Assembly (NCBI GenBank): GCA_051004015.1
Contig: JBPCKT010000084.1
Location: 1 to 64,000, forward strand
DNA length: 64,000 bases
Source of the DNA: SXOA01 sp051004015
Lineage (GTDB): Bacteria; Planctomycetota; Planctomycetia; Pirellulales; Pirellulaceae
Reading direction: 5' to 3'
Shown: one piece after another, positions 53,101 through 61,152 of the stretch
Position numbering within the stretch: the first letter of the stretch is position 1
How the letters are laid out: the number at the start of each line of letters is the position of its first letter
Notes under the pieces: generated by a model
Databases searched by the model: none
What the model saw: the letters and a program-made list of their open reading frames with translations, nothing else
Told to the model about the DNA's origin: nothing
Position numbers and translations under genes: made by a program

Positions 53101-54584
53101 TCCGGGCCTTCTGCGCTCTGCCAAACGCAACTTGCGTCGTCATCGGCCAGGCAAGCGTGCGGATCGTCGTCATCCTCGTCTCCAAATCCAGCGAAGAGTT
53201 GAATATCGCCGAACTTCTTGTCCTCTGGCCATTCTGCTTGCACATCGCGAGCGGCCAATATGCGGTCTTTGCGTGTTTTGCATTCGTCTTTCGTCCACCG
53301 TACAACCACTTCATCCCAACCGTCCGTCGCCCTTCTGCGAATAATATAGTCGACAATTGCGCCGGTCTCCTCAGAACGTTCGTCGCAAAAACGATCCAGC
53401 CACTCCACAGTATTGGCTGGTACGTGAACTATCTTCGTCGCTTCGGCGGCAAATTGCTGCCGCGAGACTTCCGCGCGCTTGATCCACGTATGTGCAGCGG
53501 ATACTCGCCGTAACGCGTGATCAAGCATCACGGCATATTCCCAGATATGATCCTTGCTCGTTCGGAAGTCCATCCCGATCTTTTCTTTGGACTCGATGTC
53601 CTTGCGAAATGCGGGCATCCAAGCCGGTGCCGCGATTGCCGCTGCTTTCTTGCGTCCTTGAGCCACCGCCTCCTCTCGAAATTTGGTGCTTACTACATTC
53701 CAGAGATCAGCCGTTACGAGAGGCGCGTCCATCAACCGCTGAAGCGCCATCGCACCCTTTGAGGGCCGACCTTTCCAGCCGACTGCCTGCTTCACTGCTT
53801 TGAGCGCCTCTTCCGCAGTTGTCTCCGTATCCACCGTGCAATCGATGTCGGCGGCGAGCGACAGGGTTGCTGCCCCGCCCGATTTTCCGAGTAGGGTCGC
53901 GGCCTCAATGGAGGCCATGCGTTCAAGGATATTGGCGATTCCGGCCGCATCGCTTTTCTTTCCAGAGCCCCAGTTCGTGCTCAGCCAGTTCCCCGCCTTA
54001 ATTACAAAATCCTTCGCCTCAGCTTTTTTCGCGGCCTCTTCATCAGGCAAAGAAAAATAGGTTTCTTCGCCGCCGAGCAGCCCGAACAACGTCGCGGTTG
54101 CCCATCCGACCGTGAGTCCTGCGCATTTTTTGTTGAGAGTTTCAAACGCCTTGTGCCGATTTACCCACCCAGCATCCGAGCGGATGCGCGCGGTGAGCGC
54201 TGGCTGACAAGCAGCAATCCATTCCTCTTGCTGCTCATCAGGAACCCCCTTAGCCGCGAGGACTTCTCGAAACACTCGTACGACCGCTTCCGCACGTTCA
54301 TCGCTGGATGCATCACCTCCCACAATCGGTAAACCTGCCGGAACAGCTTTGAAGGGAGATTCAACGGACAACCACGATAATGCCAAGAGCACGCGCCGTT
54401 CGGGATGGTCTTTTGCCAGCGATGCGGGCAGGCCGCCTCGAAGCGAAAGTAGCCATTCTCCCCAGGCGTGAACTCCGCGATTGACGGCTAGGTGAGTTCG
54501 CGCCACGATTTCGCGCCAGTCACCTCGAGTTGAGCTCGCGAGCCGGAGCGTATATGCCCGCGTCGTCGTCATGGCCTTTGGCAT
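50193..54584 (-). CDS. cas12b: Cas12b (C2c1) type V-B effector nuclease, unusually long
   Basis: 1463 residues; the ATG at 54584 has GGAG 7 bases upstream. The N-terminus (RAYTLRLASSTRGDWREIV, VNRGVHAWGEWLLSLRGG) aligns with the wedge/REC start of Cas12b. All three RuvC acids are present: Asp760 in RIISVDLGHRF, Glu1172 in AVIVEDLENYRPEDKRP, Asp1325 in QADLNAAANIG. The Cas12b hallmark RRENRQLMNWAARNV and DSRTGAPGFRC follow RuvC-II. Well-studied Cas12b proteins are about 1100-1300 residues (recalled AacCas12b: 1129, catalytic residues 570/848/977). So this one is longer mainly before RuvC-I (about 190 residues) and between RuvC-I and RuvC-II (about 130). It should be a tracrRNA-dependent double-strand DNA cutter. 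Base composition looks lower in GC than cas4-cas1 and cas2. Confidence 0.95.
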   Translation of the reverse strand: MPKAMTTTRAYTLRLASSTRGDWREIVARTHLAVNRGVHAWGEWLLSLRGGLPASLAKDHPERRVLLALSWLSVESPFKAVPAGLPIVGGDASSDERAEAVVRVFREVLAAKGVPDEQQEEWIAACQPALTARIRSDAGWVNRHKAFETLNKKCAGLTVGWATATLFGLLGGEETYFSLPDEEAAKKAEAKDFVIKAGNWLSTNWGSGKKSDAAGIANILERMASIEAATLLGKSGGAATLSLAADIDCTVDTETTAEEALKAVKQAVGWKGRPSKGAMALQRLMDAPLVTADLWNVVSTKFREEAVAQGRKKAAAIAAPAWMPAFRKDIESKEKIGMDFRTSKDHIWEYAVMLDHALRRVSAAHTWIKRAEVSRQQFAAEATKIVHVPANTVEWLDRFCDERSEETGAIVDYIIRRRATDGWDEVVVRWTKDECKTRKDRILAARDVQAEWPEDKKFGDIQLFAGFGDEDDDDPHACLADDDASCVWQSAEGPDAGILKAYVAAREAAANQQRFKVPAYRHPDPLEHPVYADFGNSRWNIEYSALKAFQTQLKNQERLASAKTDVARQRIRAEMERSPALNDVTLGLWTGQEISDVTIKWEGTRLRKDLDLSDFGQLGPSTSRADRQGRAQANAPDGAVLVAEVFNQKDWNGRLQAPRRKLNAFAKYLCKNGLSIDQPDRWDEKTRRRWQQIGWFLSFSAKLRPAGPWLDFAGENLPKGWQYKEGRNGFYLNAEANEGRKGRARLRLARLPGLRIISVDLGHRFAAACAVWQSMAASDFAAEIANRVRVAGGINADNLYLHTEHNGPGEKKRRTVYRRIGPDFLADGSPHPAPWARLDRQFLIKLQGEEHSPRTASEAELNKVNELRAWLGVAPLATRETFSADGPKQIRPRVDKVLSEALYAARLGLARHGDHARIAYALTAKDKPKSGGQTVSLGTEDRVKYLQDILLIWQKLAGDTDFTNIWAKELWDEWVVRRFGGPQPVAISENALRSESKKKLEASRASLIGVAELLANRDNSDLQKLWVERWGQRSAEWRVQLAQLRRLVLPRKKNRLGSVRRMGGLSYSRLANIDKLYKLLKSYHTQPEPHDLRAGTKRLETEAEKGFKFGDRILVTRERLRENRVKQLASRIVEGALGIGSENRLHWEGGTKRPKERIKDERFAPCHAVIVEDLENYRPEDKRPRRENRQLMNWAARNVRKFLMEGCELNGLYFQEVGPEYTSFQDSRTGAPGFRCSDFLTTKLQEELREGMAGSRRTRFTTAIEKVRQEQGTARDRFLAELATLLSSEITKNVPPTIRLTHKKGGDLFVSAISASSAAKGIQADLNAAANIGLKAIIDPDWPGAWWYVPAVLNVENLRIASPEKCAGSLALGHWILGRSESGYIAGGSPELPENNEGQTKPKRGKVRKKATSEYVNLWRDASALDLSAGAWKVHAAYWSGVEWRVIEILRSQLKSAMDRDKA

Positions 54585-54921
54585 TTACAATCTCCGAAGT
54601 TGAATTGCAGAAACAAAGAACGGAGGTGGTGCAGGTTTGGGCCCTGACCATCGGGCTTTGGACGCTCACGTGGCTGAATTACGTCTTCGCAACCACGCCG
54701 AATGGATTTCAGCTTCTTGCTTCTCCCCTCCTCCGTGTTTCCCGGCCTGCAAACCTGTGCCGGTTGTTGTACCCGTCTTGCAGGAGAAGTGCAATGGCAG
54801 CTAAACTATTCCAAGGCCCAATTGGGGCCATCTAGTGCTCGGTTTGCGTCGAAAGCTTCAGCGCTGAGAATCCGAGCGGTTGCGAACAGCAGTCGACGCG
54901 AATAGTTTTAGCGCTGCGTAT
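54585..54921. other. cas4-cas1 to cas12b intergenic region
   Basis: 337 bp with no gene. It probably contains the cas12b promoter; no good hexamers are seen. One 8-base match to the repeat (AAAGCTTC at 54853) was judged too short for an anti-repeat. Confidence 0.5.
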
Positions 54922-56658
54922 TTACCTCGTCGTCAAAAAACTCAACCCCGGCAGCTCTCCCAGCAGCCAGGCGGAGATGAGGCGGCTGTGGAGGATGAGC
55001 ATCCGGCGGTAGGAGAGTTTGTAGTTGTAAACCGGATGGGTCACTTCGTCCGAGAGCCGTCGGCCGTAGGTGGTGAAGAAGGCTTTGCGGCCGGGGTCGG
55101 TGAACATGCAGCCGGCGGCGGTCCGGAGGAAGTGGCCGGGCTTCAGTTCTCCCCGGTTGAACGCGGAAATGACGATGCTGTCCGCCAGCAGCGGGCGGAA
55201 CGGCTCCAGCAGGTCGAGCGCCAGGGCCGGGCGGCCGGGACGCGAGACGTGGAACGCCCCAATCGACGGCTCCAGCCGGGCGGTGCGGAGGGCGGCGACG
55301 CATTCATGGGTCAGCATGCTGTAGGCGAACGAGAGGGCGGCGTTGATCGGGTCGGGGGGCGGGCGGCGCTGCCGGCCGTGGGCGTCGAATTCCCCCGCCA
55401 GGTCGCTCTTGAGCATCTTGGAAAAATGCTCGAAGTAGATCGCGGCTGCCTGCCCTTCGTGGCCGCGGAGGGAATCGATGGAGGGGGCGGAATGGGCCGA
55501 GGCAAGCTGGACGGCCAGGTCGTCGGCGGCCCGCTGGGGGAGGCCGTCGCTGTTCCGCATCAGCAGGGTCCGCTGGTTTTGAATCTTGGCGACGATGAGC
55601 GCCCGCGCTAACTCCAGGCAGGCGACTGGGTCGTCGAACCGGCGGACCTGCGCCCGGCGGACTTGAGCGCTGACGGAGTCGAGCGGATCGATCATCGCCA
55701 GCAGGCGGCCGGCGGCGGAGAGATAGGCAATGGGAATCCCCCGGTCGGCCAGAGTCTGCACCGCCTGCGTGGAAATTTGCACGCTCCCCAGGAGCGACAA
55801 GCTTTCCACGTTGGCGAGCGGGACCTCGGTCAGCTTCTTGCCTTCTTTGTCGGTCACTTTCATGCTCGCTCCGCTGACGCCGACTTTGCAGCCGTCCTGC
55901 TGGGCGACGAGGTGGATGCCGTCGTCGCGCGGGGGCCAGAGCTTGCGGGGGGAGGGGACACTGGCAGGAGGACCGCCAGTGGCACCCGGCGACAAGCTGG
56001 CAGCGTGTCCCACGTCCCGTTCGAAGTTGACTTCGTCAGGGAGGCAGATCGGCTGGAGGGAGCAGCGGGGGCAGCGGGCATCGTTGACGAGCGGCAGCGG
56101 GCGGGGGCCGGCGGCAGTTTCGCGGGCGGCGGCGAGGGTGGACAGGGCCTCCTGGCGAAGAGCGTCGTCGAAGGGGATGGTGACGCGGCGCTTCTCCGCA
56201 GCGTAATACAGGACGCACTCCTTCACTTGATAGCCGGCCTCTTCCAGGAGGAGGCTTTGCAGGGCGACCTGAATCCGGTCGGTGGGCCACGGTTCGACGG
56301 CAGCGAGCGTTCCTTGGCCGTTCTCGTCGTCGCGGAAGGAGAGATGCCGCGGACGCCCTTTGCGGTATTCGATGGGGACGGCGACTTTGCCCTCGATTTC
56401 CGCCAGGTCGAGCGTGGCGGTTAGGCCGAGGAAAGTGCTGGTGAGCGTGAGGCTGCGAACCGGCTGCGGTCGGTCACCGTTTTCTTTCGCCTCGGAGGTC
56501 CGCTCGTTGCTCGGTGCATCGACTCGGCGATGGACCCGCTGGCCACTTTCGGTGTCGTCGCTGGGAACGTGAATCCCCTCGACCTCCATCAAGTAGAAGA
56601 GCCGGGGACAATAAGCGTATTCCGCCACGTTGCGGGCAGGCCAAAGCGATTCGTCCAC
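54922..56658 (-). CDS. cas4-cas1: Cas4-Cas1 fusion protein
   Basis: 578 residues, GTG start with AGAGG upstream. Residues 1-210 are Cas4: Cys17 in YAYCPRLFYLMEVEG, the RecB nuclease strand PIEYRKGRPRH, RIQVALQSLLLEEAG, and the C-terminal iron-sulfur cysteines 196, 199 and 205 (CPRCSLQPIC). Residues about 245-578 are Cas1: LVAQQDGCKVGVSG, GRLLAMIDPLDS, catalytic Glu452 in YSMLTHEC, then the His in PSIGAFH and the acidic LALDLLEPFRPL. Cas4-Cas1 fusions are typical of type V-B adaptation. The fusion couples PAM-aware end trimming to integration. Confidence 0.95.
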   Translation of the reverse strand: MDESLWPARNVAEYAYCPRLFYLMEVEGIHVPSDDTESGQRVHRRVDAPSNERTSEAKENGDRPQPVRSLTLTSTFLGLTATLDLAEIEGKVAVPIEYRKGRPRHLSFRDDENGQGTLAAVEPWPTDRIQVALQSLLLEEAGYQVKECVLYYAAEKRRVTIPFDDALRQEALSTLAAARETAAGPRPLPLVNDARCPRCSLQPICLPDEVNFERDVGHAASLSPGATGGPPASVPSPRKLWPPRDDGIHLVAQQDGCKVGVSGASMKVTDKEGKKLTEVPLANVESLSLLGSVQISTQAVQTLADRGIPIAYLSAAGRLLAMIDPLDSVSAQVRRAQVRRFDDPVACLELARALIVAKIQNQRTLLMRNSDGLPQRAADDLAVQLASAHSAPSIDSLRGHEGQAAAIYFEHFSKMLKSDLAGEFDAHGRQRRPPPDPINAALSFAYSMLTHECVAALRTARLEPSIGAFHVSRPGRPALALDLLEPFRPLLADSIVISAFNRGELKPGHFLRTAAGCMFTDPGRKAFFTTYGRRLSDEVTHPVYNYKLSYRRMLILHSRLISAWLLGELPGLSFLTTR

Positions 56659-57235
56659 GGTCGCAGCCTCTTAAAGAATGGGCGCGGCTGAACTCCTTAA
56701 TTCGCGAAAAAGGTCTTCCATTCTGGCACAATAGTTGAATCGAAGACCAAAGTCCAATCGCTGCAACCATCAAAATTCTGGACGGTCGTCAGCCGTATTC
56801 CGAGTTGCGAATCGGCAACCACTCAGCGGAAGGGACGTGAGGGATTCCGCAAGGCAGGCCGACCTTCATACACCACTGGCCTACCCACGCGAGCACGGCG
56901 CGCGTCGGCGTCATCTTTGGCCGCTCAGCCGGTAGTGGCTTTGGGGGCTTTTCCAGAGGCTACGGTGGGCATAGGGTGGGGCGAACCGCCAGCGGACGAA
57001 TGCGGTAATTCGTTGGACGTGTTCACTTGTCGTGTGTTCCACGGAGGGGCGAGCGCCACGCCGGGGTGAACACCAATGAGGCGAACGCCTAGGGGTGGAT
57101 CATCTGATGGTGAACAGTTTTGGGAGTTATGATCTGAGGGGTTTTAACCGTGAGGGTGAGCACCGGCGAGGGTGAGCACCGGCGAGGGTGGACACATAGG
57201 GGGTGGACAGCAAGACATTCTTGCTTGGTGTCAAT
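56659..57235. other. Intergenic region with iteron-like repeats
   Basis: About 580 bp between cas4-cas1 and the TerS-like gene with no gene. The right half (57040-57200) has many GGTGRRCA motifs, described next; the left half shows nothing recognisable. Confidence 0.55.
57064..57210. repeat. Iteron-like GGTGARCA repeats
   Basis: Octamers of the form GGTGARCA/GGTGGACA occur about seven times: GGGGTGAACACC near 57065, GGTGGATC, GGTGAACAG near 57110, and a 16-bp tandem GAGGGTGAGCACCGGC in two exact copies followed by GAGGGTGGACACATAG and GGGGTGGACAGC. Inverted forms (GTGTTCAC) lie just upstream at about 57018. Spaced direct repeats near a replication-type ATPase could be an origin, or operator sites for an island regulator. 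Confidence 0.5.
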
Positions 57236-57736
57236 TTAATGAGGGAGCGGACCTGGATTCCCTCGCTCAACAGCCGCCTTGATGTCGGCAATCAATTGCT
57301 CCTTGGACAAGAAGGGCACACTTCCTTTCAACTCGCCAGAGAGCTCGGTTTGCTGCTTGGTGGGGGCGTCGTCGCCGAACAGCTTGCGCAAGTCAGACTC
57401 GCATTTCCTAGCCAAATCTAGCGCCCCGAGATTGGACGTTGACCGGTAATTTGCCCAAGCCTCTTCGAGGATCGCCACCAGCCCGGCATATCGTTCAGCG
57501 TGCCGTTCCTCTTGGGAGTGCTGGATTGACTCGCGGAACCGCTGCCTGCCCTCTGTCAGGTAGTTGTGGACAGCCGTCTTGGAAACGCCGAGCTTTTCAC
57601 CGATCTGGCGGATCGTAAACTTTTGGACGTATAGCTTATGGGCTTCGACGGCACGCTCGGCGGCAGCCTCGGATTGCGGGTTGGCCCGGCTCTTGCGGCT
57701 CGCCGGCTTCTTTGTGGCACAGTTTGTTTTTGTCAT
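57236..57736 (-). CDS. HTH protein similar to phage small terminase subunit
   Basis: 166 residues from the ATG at 57736 (MTKTNCATKKPASRKSRA); a TTG four codons upstream is possible. After a basic start comes a helix-turn-helix (KFTIRQIGEKLGVSKTAVHNYLTEG in two pieces: KFTIRQIGEKLG, VSKTAVHNYLTEG). A helical middle and an acidic C-terminus follow (FLSKEQLIADIKAAVERG). The layout resembles small terminase or Hin-type DNA-binding proteins. It is consistent with a satellite-like TerS, or simply a regulator. Confidence 0.6.
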   Translation of the reverse strand: MTKTNCATKKPASRKSRANPQSEAAAERAVEAHKLYVQKFTIRQIGEKLGVSKTAVHNYLTEGRQRFRESIQHSQEERHAERYAGLVAILEEAWANYRSTSNLGALDLARKCESDLRKLFGDDAPTKQQTELSGELKGSVPFLSKEQLIADIKAAVERGNPGPLPH

Positions 57737-57833
57737 TTGGTCGAACAACTCAAGGGAAGAGGATTACGAGCTCGGTTTGTCCCAACACTCTCAGGCTGAA
57801 ATGAAAATACTGCTGCCAAGGCCCCAGGAGGCC

Positions 57834-58301
57834 CTAGAATCGATTCAGAGGGCCTAAGTGATGCCAGGAAGCCGTCTTGGGCTGCGGAGGCTTAGGAAGG
57901 GAATCCTGTACGCTTGTGGCGTATGTCTGCCTGTATAGGTAGGCAGGGTTCCAGTCGCTGCCGTCGCCGCTGGGGAGGTTGAGCTTCTCAATACACTGGT
58001 CCCGCTTGCTCGATGCCGCTGCCGACTGTTCACTCAGGCGGGCAATGTCCAGCGGCCCCAGGTCCTTGAAGTGGTCCCGCAACTGCCGCAAGCACAGCAG
58101 CGAGTGCGTTTCCCACCGCACCGCCGAGTTGAGGAAGCTGGCGTCCGTGATACTCACCTCAGAACGGGCCGCGATGACGGCCGCTTCCAGCCCCTTCCGG
58201 AGCTGCGATACACAGGCGGTGATCGAGCGGAAGCCGGGAGGCAGGCGGCCGGCAACCAGGCCGTGGCGAGCGGCGTTTTGGTTCTTTTGGGTTCCGGGCA
58301 T
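57834..58301 (-). CDS. Small phage-type hypothetical protein
   Basis: 155 residues from the ATG at 58301 (MPGTQKNQNAARHGLVAG). The NQNAARHGL start resembles the basic N-terminus of many phage and island proteins. A helical body follows (SLLCLRQLRDHFKDLGPL) with no recognised domain. It is oriented with the other island genes. The upstream 46 codons of the open frame overlap unrelated sequence and were not used. Confidence 0.6.
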   Translation of the reverse strand: MPGTQKNQNAARHGLVAGRLPPGFRSITACVSQLRKGLEAAVIAARSEVSITDASFLNSAVRWETHSLLCLRQLRDHFKDLGPLDIARLSEQSAAASSKRDQCIEKLNLPSGDGSDWNPAYLYRQTYATSVQDSLPKPPQPKTASWHHLGPLNRF

Positions 58302-58435
58302 TTTGTACAGAGTCAAGGGGTTCGGTGTCAGGGTATCTGGGTTCGCCGATGCACTTCTTCCGGGTGGTTTTGGTTGCCAAAAATCAACAAGTCTGGCAAC
58401 AGGCGGTGAGGCTGATAGCCGCAAGTCCTTGCCGG

Positions 58436-58705
58436 TCAATTGGTTGCGGTGGCCAAAGAAACGGAGTCCGAGTCCGTCACGCTTGCGCTTTTGGCCGTCG
58501 CGGCGGGGCGCGGCCTGTCCGTCGTCCTTCCGCCGGCCGGTGGTTCGCGCTCGGGTGTCGATACAGCGGGTTTAATCGCCGTGCATCGCAGCCGCCAACT
58601 TCGCACCATCGCCTTGAGCAATCGCCGCAGCCGCCGGATGCCGCCGGGGTCGCTGTCGTCGGGTAAGGGCGTGACGGTCAAGATGTAGCTGGCTTCTTTA
58701 TTCAT
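58436..58705 (-). CDS. Small hypothetical protein (YILTVTPLPDD type)
   Basis: 89 residues from the ATG at 58705 (MNKEASYILTVTPLPDDSDP). The short YxLTVxPLPDD..RLRRLLKAMxRxxxLRC pattern recurs in my general memory of planctomycete island genes. The function is unknown. It lies downstream of the ATPase gene in the island operon. Confidence 0.6.
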   Translation of the reverse strand: MNKEASYILTVTPLPDDSDPGGIRRLRRLLKAMVRSWRLRCTAIKPAVSTPEREPPAGGRTTDRPRPAATAKSASVTDSDSVSLATATN

Positions 58706-58835
58706 TGGCACCACCCGGCATCGTGCCGACTGGTCTAAAATTTCTGGGCCACCGAGCACCCGGCAGGCGGCACCTATAAATAGGTGCCTATGCCGACTGC
58801 TCCCGGTGAGGACTCGGCACACCTATGCCGGCTGC

Positions 58836-60395
58836 TCATGCCGACTGTGCCCACTGGTCCTGTTTTGGGACACAAAAACCCTCCTTCGGCGTCTTCTGGT
58901 TGCCGGTTATGACTTGGCACCGCTCCAACTTCCTTGAAAGCAAGGCGGATGATATCGCCGCTTCCAGCCGTGCACCACGGAGCGACGCCAGGTCTCTCAG
59001 AACCGTTTTTGTCTGCCCGTCGGGGAATCGTGCGGCCTCCCTTACGAGCTTCTCTATGTCCGCATCCAATTGAGCTCGACGTGCGTCCGCCTTGGCTTCT
59101 TCCTTCTCTTCCGGATTGGCCCGCTGTGCCGCATCGACCGCCGTGATGCTGAACCGCCGCCAATCCGGCTCCTCGTGCCAGTACTTGTCCATATCGACGT
59201 CCAGCACCTGCCCAAGGCCATTGGGACTGCCGCCGCAATGAAACCGGAACTTCTCAGGCTCGCGAGCAACAAACTCTTCCCGGCGTTCGATCAGGATCCA
59301 TTGCCGCACATCCTGCGAGAGCCCACTAAATGCCAGGTCCTGAAGGGTGATGGTTTGCGGCTTCGAGCGGTCGGGCTTACGAACGTGGTGGACGTAGACC
59401 ACCGTGATGCCCAGCGGCCGGCAAATGTCCTGGACGGAAATCAGGAGCTTGCCCATCGCGAACATGTCCGACGGCTTGTCGGTCACCATCGCCTTGTAAA
59501 ACGGGTCGATGAACACGACAGCGGGCCGCAATTCTGCCATGTCCGCAGCGACTTCGCGGAGGAAGGACTCGTCGCCGATTCTTGGGACCGTGTCGGACAG
59601 AATGAAGTTTGGGATTTTGGTCAGGTCGTGCCCAATCGACTTGCACATCAGCGTTGCGTTTTGAATCAGCGTTGATGCACCGCTCTCCCCTGAGTAAAAA
59701 ATCGCCCGCCTTGGTTCCGGCACATCGAACCGCCCGAGAAATGGCGTCCCGGTCGCTATCGATAGCGCCATGTGCAAGGCGACTGTCGTCTTGCCGGCCT
59801 TCTCGACCGCACCGATGGCCATAGTGTGATCCGCGAACATGATGCCGTCGATGATTGGTGTCAGCGGGAAATTCTCGAGCTTCAGATCGTCGCCAGTGAG
59901 ATACCGCAGCCGCTTCGTTGTCGGCTTGGGAGCGTTGGTGGAGGTTGCTTTAGACAGTCGCTCAATCACGCTGCCGAGATCAGCACCGCGAGCGATCCCG
60001 TTTGAAATATCAGATAGTTCGAGCTGCAGATTGCGAAGCCTGGACTTCTCCCGAACAATGTCGGCATAGTAGTGGATGTAGTTCCCGGTGTCGGCATCCT
60101 GGAACATTTGGATCATCCCCGCCTTGCTTTCGGCAATACTGAGTTTGCCTTGTTCCGCGAGGCGCGCCTGTACGGCCTTATGCGTCGTCTTGCCGCCGTC
60201 GGCATGGACGGCTAGCATTGCCTCCCACATGACACGGCAGTCATCCCGGAAGAAGCAGCGAGGCGAGATGTCGGAGAATTCCGGAAACCGCTCCGGTACG
60301 ACCCAGAAGGATGTGACGAGTCCGATTTCTGCGTTTTGGTCAAACTGGAATTCGCTGGCGGATTTGCCTTGTGGCGGATTTTGTGCCATAATCAT
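58836..60395 (-). CDS. Replication-type ATPase (DnaB-N plus RecA/RepA-like AAA domain)
   Basis: 519 residues. Residues 20-125 resemble the DnaB helicase N-terminal domain (LVTSFWVVPERFPEFSDISP, IHYYADIVREKSRLRNLQ). The second half is a RecA-like AAA ATPase of the RepA/AAA_25 type: Walker A GAVEKAGKTTVALH (Lys202), YSGESGAST, Walker B AVVFIDPFYKAM, and VVYVHHVRKPDRSKPQT. It is the probable replication initiator or helicase loader of the island. Its C-terminus is charged and non-conserved. It is in operon with the 78-residue gene upstream. Confidence 0.8.
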   Translation of the reverse strand: MIMAQNPPQGKSASEFQFDQNAEIGLVTSFWVVPERFPEFSDISPRCFFRDDCRVMWEAMLAVHADGGKTTHKAVQARLAEQGKLSIAESKAGMIQMFQDADTGNYIHYYADIVREKSRLRNLQLELSDISNGIARGADLGSVIERLSKATSTNAPKPTTKRLRYLTGDDLKLENFPLTPIIDGIMFADHTMAIGAVEKAGKTTVALHMALSIATGTPFLGRFDVPEPRRAIFYSGESGASTLIQNATLMCKSIGHDLTKIPNFILSDTVPRIGDESFLREVAADMAELRPAVVFIDPFYKAMVTDKPSDMFAMGKLLISVQDICRPLGITVVYVHHVRKPDRSKPQTITLQDLAFSGLSQDVRQWILIERREEFVAREPEKFRFHCGGSPNGLGQVLDVDMDKYWHEEPDWRRFSITAVDAAQRANPEEKEEAKADARRAQLDADIEKLVREAARFPDGQTKTVLRDLASLRGARLEAAISSALLSRKLERCQVITGNQKTPKEGFCVPKQDQWAQSA

Positions 60396-60432
60396 TATTG
60401 CGATTTGATTTTGAAGCCGGCTTTTTTCGTGC

Positions 60433-60669
60433 CTACGCGCTTTCGCTGCCTTGCTTCACGATGAAGTCAATTACCGTCCCGCCAAGGACGAACCCGCGGT
60501 TGCCGATGTAGAGAACCTTGAGCCCATTCCGCCGGGCCTGCCGCATCGAGTGAAGCGACCACCGGAGCCGGGCTTTGATTTCGTCCAGGGCGTAAAGTGT
60601 GCCGGGCTCGACCGTGCCAGGCGTTTCGGGGCGGGGCTTCTTTGCTTTGGCTTCCATGCTCGTGCTCAT
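60433..60669 (-). CDS. Small island protein upstream of the ATPase
   Basis: 78 residues (MSTSMEAKAKKPRPETPGTV). The pattern YALDEIKARLRWSLHSMRQA, GLKVLYIGNRGFVLGGTV resembles a small winged or helix-hairpin DNA-binding protein, with a charged linker first. It directly abuts the HTH gene upstream (its stop codon and this start are adjacent), so the two are co-translated or at least co-transcribed. The exact family is not known. Confidence 0.65.
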   Translation of the reverse strand: MSTSMEAKAKKPRPETPGTVEPGTLYALDEIKARLRWSLHSMRQARRNGLKVLYIGNRGFVLGGTVIDFIVKQGSESA

Positions 60670-60879
60670 TTAGGCCACCTCTTCCACCCGCAGGCCGAGG
60701 ACTTGAGCCACCTCACTCAGCCGGAATCGCATCCGGCGGCCAATACGCACACACGGGATTTTGCCGGCTTTGGCCCAATCTTGGATGGACCAATAAGAGA
60801 ACCCGAGCCTTTTCGCGAGCATGTAGGCGTCGATCAGGTTTTCATCTTCGGGCCGCGGCATCACCATGCTTGCTGTCAT
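60670..60879 (-). CDS. xis: Excisionase-like HTH protein
   Basis: 69 residues. A MerR-type winged helix is clear: LIDAYMLAKRLGFSYWSIQD, WAKAGKIPCVRIGRRMRFRL, SEVAQVLGL. This is the HTH_17/excisionase family, which often works with tyrosine integrases as a recombination directionality factor or early regulator. It lies about 270 bp inside attR. The symbol is given by role; only the family is certain. Confidence 0.8.
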   Translation of the reverse strand: MTASMVMPRPEDENLIDAYMLAKRLGFSYWSIQDWAKAGKIPCVRIGRRMRFRLSEVAQVLGLRVEEVA

Positions 60880-61026
60880 GCGTTTTCTCCGTCGTGGCGT
60901 TTTGTCACCCTCTGTACGTCCGTCTCTATACAGTTTAGCCGGCGAAGCGGCTTGGCGTCAAATCACCCAAAGCCAAGCCAAGGGGCACCCGGAGGCAGCC
61001 GCTCGCCGCCCACAAACGGGAGCCCC

Positions 61027-61046
61027 TTGTTGCCAAGATTGTTGCC
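61027..61046. repeat. Candidate integrase arm site, right end
   Basis: TTGTTGCCAAGATTGTTGCC, the same two-octamer arrangement as 46319-46338 (18 of 20 identical), 106 bases inside attR. In the excised circle both would flank the joined core. Confidence 0.6.
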
Positions 61047-61152
61047 AGAATGGGCGGTAAGATGCGGAACGTGGACCCGCCTAGGCTTGCTGAATTGCCG
61101 AGAAAATCGACAATCGAACAGCGTTCGAATAGGCTCTACAAGTCTTTGGTGT

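Noticed and set aside
54846..54866. AAAGCTTCAGC near cas4-cas1 as an anti-repeat
   Set aside because: Only 8-10 bases match, and AAGCTT is itself palindromic; the match at 50038-50065 is far longer and in a better position.
57040..57210. A second CRISPR-like array
   Set aside because: Repeats are only 8-16 bp, spacing is irregular, and there are no unique spacers of constant length; iteron-like instead.
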